The translations under genes and the position numbers were made by a program. From JANRKN01 sp033763435 (GTDB taxonomy: Bacteria > Planctomycetota > Phycisphaerae > Phycisphaerales > UBA1924), in contig JANRKN010000115.1 of assembly GCA_033763435.1 (NCBI GenBank), positions 1 through 20,681 on the forward strand: 20,681 nt of DNA, given 5' to 3'. Positions 15,512 to 20,681 of the stretch are shown one piece after another. Within the stretch, counting starts at the first letter, position 1; every line of letters starts with the position of its first letter. The notes under the pieces are model-generated. The model did no database searches and was not told the DNA's origin. It was given only the letters and a program-made list of their open reading frames with translations.

Positions 15512-15864
15512 GCCCGACCGCGCAGGAAATGATCCGCACCGACGCCGGCCCGCCCGCGAGCGTGCTGCTGGCGGTGAAGGTGGTGCCGGGCGCGAGGCGG
15601 TCGGAGATCGTGGGCGTGATCGAGCTTCCCGATGGCCCGCGGCTGCGGGTTCGCATCTCGGCGCCCCCCGAAGAGGGACGCGCCAACCGCGCGGTGTGCG
15701 AACTGCTGGCCGAGTATGTGGGCGTGCCAGCGCGGGACGTGACGGTTGCCGCAGGACTGACGCGCCCGGAGAAGCTGGTGCGGTTCGCGGGAGTCGATGA
15801 GGCGCAGCTGCGCGAGAAGCTGGGCGACAAGCCGGGCGAGAAGCCGGGCGAGAAGCGGGGCTGA
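15508..15864 (+). CDS. YggU/DUF167 family protein
   Basis: The 118-residue product matches the small DUF167 (YggU) family: VLLAVKVVPGARRSEIVG, RLRVRISAPPEEGRANRAVCELLAEYVGVP, and a basic segment before RFAGV. The family is widespread and structurally known, but its function is not established. E. coli YggU has 96 residues; the extra here is an N-terminal stretch and a C-terminal repetitive tail, GDKPGEKPGEKRG, coded by three 12-base repeats. The ATG overlaps the lipoprotein stop. It is the last gene before the rho leader. Confidence 0.88.
   Translation: MSPTAQEMIRTDAGPPASVLLAVKVVPGARRSEIVGVIELPDGPRLRVRISAPPEEGRANRAVCELLAEYVGVPARDVTVAAGLTRPEKLVRFAGVDEAQLREKLGDKPGEKPGEKRG
15822..15857 (+). repeat. 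Three tandem 12-base repeats in the 3' end of the YggU gene
   Basis: The units GGGCGACAAGCC, GGGCGAGAAGCC and GGGCGAGAAGCG run head to tail in frame and encode the GDKP/GEKP/GEKR tail. They look like a recent slippage expansion beyond the conserved domain. Confidence 0.75.
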
Positions 15865-16143
15865 TCGGGAGCCTGTGCGCACGCGGGCTGGGGATGGTGT
15901 ATACTTGATGCACGCGGGAGGCCCGCTCGCCAGCGCGCGACGGCCCCGCGGATCGACGTTCACCCCTGTCACTTGCCAGTCGTGAAGCTCGGGCCCCGAG
16001 GGGCCCAGGCCGAGCATTTCCGCTCAGGGTCGATCGCAGATGTTCCGTGCCGTGCCTGCCCCGAGTGTGCGTGCGGCCCGGCGCACGCCCCGCCGTTCGC
16101 GGGCGCGTGAGTTTCCTTTTCCCCCTTTGAGAGCACTGGGTGT
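15865..16143 (+). promoter_or_regulatory. Intergenic region and probable 5' leader of rho
   Basis: The 279 bases before rho hold a TATACT hexamer at 15900-15905, a good -10 by itself but without a matching -35. If used, it would give a rho leader of about 230 bases. A very stable hairpin, GGGCCC-CGAG-GGGCCC, lies at 15991-16006; it has no T-run, so it is not a standard intrinsic terminator. A pyrimidine-rich run (TTTCCTTTTCCCCCTTT) lies at about 16111-16128, just before the start. Rho autoregulates through its leader in other bacteria; that this occurs here is inference. Confidence 0.4.
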
Positions 16144-18399
16144 ATGGCTAAGAGTTCTTCGAGCGGCGATTCCTCCAAGCCTTCGCGCGGCGCTTCGTCC
16201 GATGCCGTGGGCGTCCCGGGCACACCGCTCAAGCCCCCGCACAACCGCCCGCGCCCGCTCCGCGCCACCCGCGCGACGAGCAAGCCCGCGGAGAAGGCGG
16301 TTGAGAAGCAGGCCGAGGCCCCCGCCGAGCGCCCCGCGCCCCACACTCCCCGTACGCCCGAACCGAGCGCCGACCGACCCGTCGACCGCGCGCCCGTGCG
16401 CCCCACCGATCGCCCCATTGATCGCCCGACCGAACGCCCCACCGAACGCCCAATGGAACGTCCGGTGGAGCGGTCGGACGACCGGATGGTTGACTTTGAC
16501 TCGCGCGACGATCGCCCCCGCGAAGACCGGCCCCGTGACGATCGCCCCCGTGAAGACCGGCCCCGTGACGATCGCCCGCGCGGTGATCGTCCGCCGCGGG
16601 ACGACTGGCGTCAGGACCGCTATCGCGACCGCGGCCCGCGCCCGGAGGGGCATCGCGACCATCCGCGTGATGGCATGCGCGACGGTGGCCCGCGCGATGG
16701 GACCCGTGAAGGCCAACGGGAAGGCCAGCGCGACATGAACGCCGGCGGCGGCGAAGGCGACGGGCCCACCGGCGGCGAGGGCCAGCGCAACGACGCCCGT
16801 CATGAGGGCCGGAACGAAGGCCGAGGCGAAGGCCGGCCCGACTTCCGCGAGGGCCGGAACAACTTTGGTGATCGTGGGGGAGATCGTGGGGGCGACCGTG
16901 GGTTCGATCCGCGAGGCGACCGGGGCATGGGCTTCGGCGGCCGGCGCAATAAGAAGCGCCGCCGGGGAATGGGTGGTGGGATGGGCGGCATGGGAGGGGG
17001 CAATCCCGGTTTCCAGCCCAGTCGCAGCTTCCGGCCCGCGGACTATGCCCTGCCCTCGGACGAGGAGCTCGAGCGCGAGGCGGCGGAGCTTGAAGCGACG
17101 CTCCGCGCGACCGACTCGAGCAAGGCGCTGAAGGAAGCGCTCTCGATCAACGAGCTGCAGCGGATGGCGATCGAAGAGCTGTGGAAGATCGCCGAGGGCG
17201 AGGGCTTGCAGCAGGTGCATCAGGTCCCCAAGCAGGACCTGATCTTCAAGATCTTGAAGAGCCGCGCGCTCAAGCAGGGCCTGACGATCGGCGAGGGCAC
17301 GCTGGAGATCATGCCCGACGGGTTCGGGTTCCTCCGCTCGGCCGAGCAGTCGTACCTGCCGGGCCCCGACGACATCTATGTGTCGCCGACGCTGATCCGC
17401 AGGCTCGGTCTGCGGCGCGGCATGGTCGTGCGCGGCATGGTCCGCCCGCCCAAGGAGAACGACCGCTACTTCGCGCTGCTGAAGATCGACTCGGTCAACG
17501 GGCGCGACCCCTCGAAGGTTGCCGACATCGTGAACTTCGAGGACCTCACGCCCCTGCACCCCGAGCAGCGGTTCGTGCTCGAGACCGAGCCTTCGGAGAT
17601 CGAGTGCCGGATCGTGGATCTTGTCACGCCGATCGGCCGCGGGCAGCGCATGCTGATCGTCGCCCCGCCCCGCACGGGCAAGACCGTGCTCATGCAGAAG
17701 ATGACCAAGGCGATCTCGAAGAACTACGGCGAGGTCAAGATCATCGTCCTGCTCGTCGACGAGCGCCCCGAAGAAGTCACCGACTTCCGGCGCAACTGCG
17801 GCGGGCCCAACATCGAGGTCGTCGCCTCGACCTTCGACGAGACCAGCGACCGGCACGTCGGCGTCGCTGAGATGGTCATCGAGAAGAGCCGGCGCATGGT
17901 CGAGTTCGGCGACCACGTGGTGATCCTGCTCGACTCCATCACCCGCCTGGCCCGCGCGTACAACTCCAACATGCCCCACTCGGGCAAGATCATGACCGGC
18001 GGCTTGGATTCCAACGCACTCCAGCGCCCCAAGAAGTTCTTCGGCTCCGCCCGCGCGATCGAGAACGGCGGCTCGCTCACCATCATCGGCACCGCGCTGG
18101 TCGACACGGGCTCGAAGATGGACGAGGTCATCTTCGAAGAATTCAAGGGCACCGGCAACAGCGAGCTGCACCTGGACCGCAAGCTCATGGACAAGCGCAT
18201 CTACCCCTGCATCGACATCCCCGCCTCGGGCACCCGCCGCGAAGAGCTGCTGCTGGACCCCAAGGAGCTCGAGCTGGTCTACCGCCTGCGCAAGGTGCTC
18301 AGCGACATGAACGTCGTCGAGGGCATGGAGCTCATCAAGGCGCGCCTGAAGAAGGTCAAGACCAACGCCGAGTTCCTGATGACCATGGCGATGGGCTGA
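16144..18399 (+). CDS. rho: Transcription termination factor Rho with a long disordered N-terminal arm
   Basis: Rho is the hexameric RNA helicase that ends transcription on untranslated RNA. The 751 residues split into an N-terminal arm of about 334 and a core of 417, nearly the full length of E. coli Rho (419). The core has the N-terminal helices INELQRMAIEELWKIAEGEGL (from 335), the cold-shock RNA-binding fold with DGFGFLRS (392-399), Walker A PPRTGKT (508-514), LLVDERPEEVTD, the Q-loop region SGKIMTGGLDSNALQRPKKFF, and R-loop DTGSKMDEV. All key elements look intact. The arm is Arg, Asp, Gly and Pro-rich, with DDRPREDRPR repeats (122-141), RGGDRGGDRG and a basic RRNKKRRRG patch (about 267-275). 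Long insertions of this style occur in Rho of several phyla and add RNA contacts or phase-separation ability in some. The gene appears monocistronic, bounded by its leader and an intrinsic terminator. Confidence 0.96.
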   Translation: MAKSSSSGDSSKPSRGASSDAVGVPGTPLKPPHNRPRPLRATRATSKPAEKAVEKQAEAPAERPAPHTPRTPEPSADRPVDRAPVRPTDRPIDRPTERPTERPMERPVERSDDRMVDFDSRDDRPREDRPRDDRPREDRPRDDRPRGDRPPRDDWRQDRYRDRGPRPEGHRDHPRDGMRDGGPRDGTREGQREGQRDMNAGGGEGDGPTGGEGQRNDARHEGRNEGRGEGRPDFREGRNNFGDRGGDRGGDRGFDPRGDRGMGFGGRRNKKRRRGMGGGMGGMGGGNPGFQPSRSFRPADYALPSDEELEREAAELEATLRATDSSKALKEALSINELQRMAIEELWKIAEGEGLQQVHQVPKQDLIFKILKSRALKQGLTIGEGTLEIMPDGFGFLRSAEQSYLPGPDDIYVSPTLIRRLGLRRGMVVRGMVRPPKENDRYFALLKIDSVNGRDPSKVADIVNFEDLTPLHPEQRFVLETEPSEIECRIVDLVTPIGRGQRMLIVAPPRTGKTVLMQKMTKAISKNYGEVKIIVLLVDERPEEVTDFRRNCGGPNIEVVASTFDETSDRHVGVAEMVIEKSRRMVEFGDHVVILLDSITRLARAYNSNMPHSGKIMTGGLDSNALQRPKKFFGSARAIENGGSLTIIGTALVDTGSKMDEVIFEEFKGTGNSELHLDRKLMDKRIYPCIDIPASGTRREELLLDPKELELVYRLRKVLSDMNVVEGMELIKARLKKVKTNAEFLMTMAMG
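16507..16596 (+). repeat. 30-base tandem repeats in the rho arm
   Basis: Two 30-base units (16507-16536 and 16537-16566) differ at one base, and a third (16567-16596) is diverged. Each encodes DDRPREDRPR or DDRPRGDRPP. Near-identity at silent positions suggests recent duplication. More degenerate DRPxxRP and TERP repeats lie just upstream, around 16370-16470. Confidence 0.8.
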
Positions 18400-18470
18400 G
18401 CCTCGCGGTCCGGTCTCCCCAGCGAACGCCGAACAACGCCCGAGCTCGCAGAATCCTGACGGAACCCTTC

Positions 18471-18506
18471 GCACGCCGATCCGAACAAGGTCGGCGTGCT
18501 TTCTTT
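18471..18506 (+). terminator. Intrinsic terminator downstream of rho
   Basis: A perfect 9-base stem GCACGCCGA/TCGGCGTGC (18471-18479 and 18491-18499) with an 11-base loop is followed directly by TTTCTTT (18500-18506). It lies 71 bases after the rho stop and 46 bases before the next start, so it should separate the two transcripts. It is the clearest intrinsic terminator in the window. Confidence 0.85.
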
Positions 18507-18522
18507 CGTGCCCGGCACGCTT

Positions 18523-18537
18523 TGGCCCGCCCGTTGC
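18523..18537 (+). promoter_or_regulatory. Sigma-54-like element before the LTxxQ gene (doubtful)
   Basis: TGGCCCG-CCCG-TTGC has one mismatch to TGGCACG-N4-TTGC and exact GG-N10-GC spacing. It would start transcription at about 18549, only four bases before the ATG, leaving the ribosome binding sequence outside the RNA. It may be a chance match or require a leaderless message. Confidence 0.25.
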
Positions 18538-18552
18538 ATTCAGGGGACCCTC

Positions 18553-19443
18553 ATGAACACCTTCCGCTCGCTTCTGCCCGCGTTGGTCCTCGCTCTTCTC
18601 GGTCCCTCGGCGCCCGCCCAGCCCGGACCGCGTGCCGATTCGGCAGGTACCCGTCCCTCGGCCAGGCCCGAGGCCTCCGAACCCGGCAGCGGTTCGCCCC
18701 TGGCGGGGCCCGCGGTGAGCGTTCGCGCTCAGGGCGGCCCGAGCATTGTCGAGCGCGATGCGATGGGGTCGGTGAGGCTGCCCGAGCCCACGCCCGAAGA
18801 AGCGGCCATCCGGGTGATCGACCTCGAACCGGCCGCGCGGGCCCGCGTGGAGCGCGTGCTGACGCGCCGATCGCTCGTGCTCGACGAGTTTGTGCTCGAC
18901 AACCTTGATCTGCTGACGAAGTTCGGCCAGGCCGAGGCCTCGGGGAACAAGGTCGATCAGTTCATCCTGCTCGACGAGGCGGGCCGGCGGCTGGGCCCGC
19001 TCTGGAAGCAGGGCAAGCTGGCCGACCGGCTGCGCGAGGCGCTGCCTGAGGCAAGGCGCGCCGAGTTCGACCGCGTGCTGCGCGAGTTCTGGGCCGAGCT
19101 GGTGCGCGACCGGCAGCTCAAGCCCAACGACAAGGGCCAGCGCCGGAGCGCCTTCGAGATCCTGATCGAGGCGCGGCTGCAGGTGCTCGGTCAGGAGCTT
19201 CAGTCGGCGTTCCAGCGTGCGGAAAAGTCGGGCGAGCTGGTCTTCCGCGTGCTGTTCAAGGGAATCGAGCTGACCGACGATCAGCGCGCCCGGGCGCGCG
19301 AGCTGATCGGGGCACACGTCGAAACCTATGGAGATGCCGCGGGCGAGAAGGAGAACGCCGCGCTGTTCTTCGCGCTGCAGGGGATGCTGACGACCGATCA
19401 GAAGCGTCAGCTCGTGAACAACCTGAAGGGCTTGGCGAGCTGA
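18553..19443 (+). CDS. Exported helical protein with two LTxxQ motifs
   Basis: The 296-residue protein starts with a clear signal peptide (MNTFRSLLPALVLALLGPSAPAQ, cleavage likely after APA), then a low-complexity Ala/Pro/Ser stretch to about residue 70. The rest is charged and mainly alpha-helical. Near the C-terminus there are two LTxxQ motifs, LTDDQ at 240-244 and LTTDQ at 279-283, 39 residues apart. This motif pair is characteristic of Spy/CpxP-type periplasmic proteins, but the length is greater than Spy (about 160) and overall similarity is not obvious, so family membership is only a suggestion. The ATG is preferred over an upstream open frame from 18496, which lies in the terminator. 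A GGGGA precedes the start. It is transcribed after the rho terminator, so probably from its own promoter. Confidence 0.72.
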   Translation: MNTFRSLLPALVLALLGPSAPAQPGPRADSAGTRPSARPEASEPGSGSPLAGPAVSVRAQGGPSIVERDAMGSVRLPEPTPEEAAIRVIDLEPAARARVERVLTRRSLVLDEFVLDNLDLLTKFGQAEASGNKVDQFILLDEAGRRLGPLWKQGKLADRLREALPEARRAEFDRVLREFWAELVRDRQLKPNDKGQRRSAFEILIEARLQVLGQELQSAFQRAEKSGELVFRVLFKGIELTDDQRARARELIGAHVETYGDAAGEKENAALFFALQGMLTTDQKRQLVNNLKGLAS

Positions 19444-19639
19444 GTCCAGCCCCGGGCGCAGCCGGGACGGGCCCGGTCATGGCGGGCCGTCCGCACGGGC
19501 GCGCACGTCCGGAAACCCACCGACACCGCGAAAGCGTGCCCGAAGGGTTCGCCCGCAGCGGCGGAAGAATCGATGCTCTGCCACGGCGGTTGTGAACGGA
19601 CGTGCTCGTGGTGGGTGCGCCCCGCGCGGAGCGACTGCG
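19444..19639 (+). other. Intergenic region with GC-rich hairpins
   Basis: These 196 bases hold an imperfect hairpin at 19466-19491 (GACGG-GCCC against GGGC-CGTC, one bulged base), without a T-run. It could help end the upstream transcript or act as a Rho-independent pause. I recognise no RNA gene. GGAG at 19628-19631 is the ribosome binding site for the next gene. Confidence 0.4.
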
Positions 19640-19897
19640 ATGAACCCTGCGGACATGGGCCAAGGCCTCGGTCAGAGCTTCGGATTTGGTGACCTCGGCT
19701 CGGCGATGTCGACCCTGATCATCTCGGGCCTGGGCGCGGCGATCTTCCTCTACGGCAAGAAACAGGCCTCGCTCAAGCCGCTGGTCGCCGGGCTGGTGCT
19801 CAGCGCGCTTCCGTTCTTCGTCACGTCGCTGCTCGTGCTCTGGCTCTCGACGGGCGCGTGCCTGGGCGGGCTCTACGCCTGGACGCGCGGGGACTGA
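19640..19897 (+). CDS. Small two-helix membrane protein of unknown function
   Basis: The 85-residue product begins MNPADMGQGLGQSFGFGDLG, a flexible Gly-rich leader, then has two hydrophobic segments: about 21-40 (SAMSTLIISGLGAAIFLYG) and 48-78, ending in a short Trp-Thr-Arg tail. A basic KKQ loop lies between them, so that loop is probably cytoplasmic. The ATG at 19640 has GGAG eight bases upstream; an in-frame ATG at 19592 would add 16 unlikely residues. It is not recognisable as a known family. It converges with the acetyltransferase gene, leaving 14 bases between the stops. Confidence 0.72.
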   Translation: MNPADMGQGLGQSFGFGDLGSAMSTLIISGLGAAIFLYGKKQASLKPLVAGLVLSALPFFVTSLLVLWLSTGACLGGLYAWTRGD

Positions 19898-19911
19898 GTC
19901 TGTTTAAGCCC

Positions 19912-20526
19912 TCAGCGGTCGGCCATCCGCGCGCCGCGGGCTTCGAGCCCGGCGCGCACGGTCGGCCATTCCTCGCGCAGGATGCTGAACATCACCGTGT
20001 CGCGGAGGAACCGTTCGGGCTCATTGACGCGGTGCCGGCGCAGCACGCCCTCGCGCACCGCGCCGAGCTTGGCGATCGCGCGCTGGCTGATGATGTTGCG
20101 CCCGTCGCACTTGAGCTGGACGCGCTCGGCGCCGCAGTCGAACGCGTGCGCGAGCATCAGCAGCTTGCACTCGGGGTTGACAACCGTGCCGCGGGCGTTG
20201 GCCGCGTACCAAGTCGCGCCGATCTCGGTCATGAAGTGCGCCTCGTCGGTGTCGTAGTAGGAGCTTGAGCCGACGACCTGCCCCGCGGCATCGCGCACGA
20301 CAAAGCCCATCGCGCCCGGGCGCGACTGAAGCTTGATGAGCCACTGCGAGAACGCGGACAGCGTCCACTCCGGGGGCTTGGAGAGAAACCAGTCGAACGT
20401 GCCGGGCGGCGTGATCGCGAACAGCGCGGGCGCGTCGCGCTCGAGTTCCATCGGTTCGAGCGTAACGTGCGCGCCGCGCAGGGGCCTGCGCACGAGCTTC
20501 ATGGTCTGGCCGGGGGGAACGATCAC
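19912..20526 (-). CDS. GNAT-family N-acetyltransferase (RimJ/RimL-like)
   Basis: The 204-residue protein has the RimJ/RimL type of GNAT fold: LRGAHVTLEPMELERDAPALF at the N-terminus, a central GFVVRDAAGQVVGSSSYYD beta-hairpin, EIGATWYAANARGTVVNPECKLLMLAHAFD (acetyl-CoA loop region), and the family-typical NIISQRAIAKLGAVREGVLRRH. Family members acetylate protein N-termini, amino acids or small amines; the substrate here is unknown. I chose the GTG at 20526 because it overlaps the upstream stop codon (GTGA) and GGAG lies seven bases before it. ATG at 20502 lacks such a site. It is probably co-transcribed with the efflux-type gene upstream. Confidence 0.85.
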   Translation of the reverse strand: MIVPPGQTMKLVRRPLRGAHVTLEPMELERDAPALFAITPPGTFDWFLSKPPEWTLSAFSQWLIKLQSRPGAMGFVVRDAAGQVVGSSSYYDTDEAHFMTEIGATWYAANARGTVVNPECKLLMLAHAFDCGAERVQLKCDGRNIISQRAIAKLGAVREGVLRRHRVNEPERFLRDTVMFSILREEWPTVRAGLEARGARMADR

Positions 20527-20681
20527 TTTACGGCTCCGATGGTCTGCGCGTCAATAAACACGTCCACGGCCTGACCGGCAAAGAGCGGCGAGCCCGGGCG
20601 TTTGGTCACGCGGAAGAGCACATCGACGACGCGGGTATCGACGCGCTCGGCGTTCGCGCCTGTGAGCTCGTTCTTGGGCCG
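20523..20681 (-). CDS. C-terminal fragment of an HlyD-type membrane fusion protein (partial)
   Basis: Only the last 52 codons are in the window; the gene continues past the right edge. The frame reads ERVDTRVVDVLFRVTKRPGSPLFAGQAVDVFIDA and ends at TGA (20523-20525). The TRVVDVLFRV...LFAGQAVDVFID pattern resembles the C-terminal beta domain of HlyD/AcrA-type periplasmic adaptor proteins of ABC or RND exporters, where it usually reads like LxPGMxVxVxI. The assignment rests on this short piece and is tentative. Its stop overlaps the acetyltransferase start. Confidence 0.55.
   Translation of the reverse strand, partial: RPKNELTGANAERVDTRVVDVLFRVTKRPGSPLFAGQAVDVFIDAQTIGAVK

Noticed and set aside
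15908..15985. Possible 25-residue leader peptide before rho (ATG at 15908)
   Set aside because: Its ATG would fall at or before the transcript start predicted from TATACT, it has no ribosome binding site, and its sequence has no attenuation-type codon run.
16507..16596. CRISPR-like array suggested by regular 30-base repeats
   Set aside because: The units abut without spacers, are in frame, and encode the repeated Asp-Arg-Pro arm of Rho.
16024..19317. A minus-strand open frame of 1097 codons across rho and the LTxxQ gene
   Set aside because: It is antisense to rho and has a low-complexity His/Leu/Asp/Arg composition typical of shadow frames in GC-rich DNA. Rho on the plus strand is unmistakable.
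19894..19915. CTGAG/CTCAG stem between the convergent 85-residue protein and acetyltransferase genes as a bidirectional terminator
   Set aside because: The stem has only five pairs and a 12-base loop, is partly formed by the stop codons themselves, and lacks T-runs.

Overview
The window is about 20.7 kb of very GC-rich bacterial chromosome, densely coding, with short gaps and many 4-base stop/start overlaps. The gene set points to a flagellated diderm: lipid A and heptose genes (lpxK, hldE), L-ring and rod flagellar genes (flgF, flgG, flgA, flgH) and a type II secretion/pilus ATPase. A Rho factor with a very long disordered N-terminal arm, a PH-like/CoaE fusion and lineage-type small proteins suggest Planctomycetota, probably class Phycisphaerae. 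That placement is my inference; no rRNA or other taxonomic marker is present.

Layout. 11-1654 (+): a GspE/PilB-type ATPase with an FHA domain at its N-terminus. 1664-2530 (-): a convergent nitrilase-family omega-amidase. 2531-3091: the only long gap, a divergent intergenic region. 3092-7359 (+): an apparent operon of maf, a small membrane protein, lpxK, hldE and an ASCH-domain protein. 7363-10790 (-): the flagellar operon flgF-flgG-flgA-flgH, with a sigma-54-like element and an inverted repeat upstream of flgF. 10887-12626 (-): a small FmdB-like protein and pgi. 12703-15864 (+): ppa, hpt, a PH-like/CoaE fusion, a small lipoprotein and a YggU/DUF167 protein. 16144-18399 (+): rho, followed by a clear intrinsic terminator. 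18553-19897 (+): an exported LTxxQ-motif protein and a small membrane protein. 19912-20681 (-): a GNAT acetyltransferase and the C-terminal end of an HlyD-type membrane fusion protein.

How it works together. Most genes are housekeeping. lpxK and hldE supply the lipid A-core part of the outer membrane, in which the FlgH ring sits. pgi, ppa, hpt, coaE and maf cover sugar phosphate, pyrophosphate, purine salvage, CoA and nucleotide-pool functions. I found no CRISPR array, insertion sequence, phage gene, tRNA, rRNA or recognisable defence system. The unusual material is in domain architectures (FHA-GspE, PH-CoaE, the Rho arm), a cysteine-depleted FmdB-like protein, and regulatory DNA around flgF and rho. 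I see no convincing wholly new multi-gene system.
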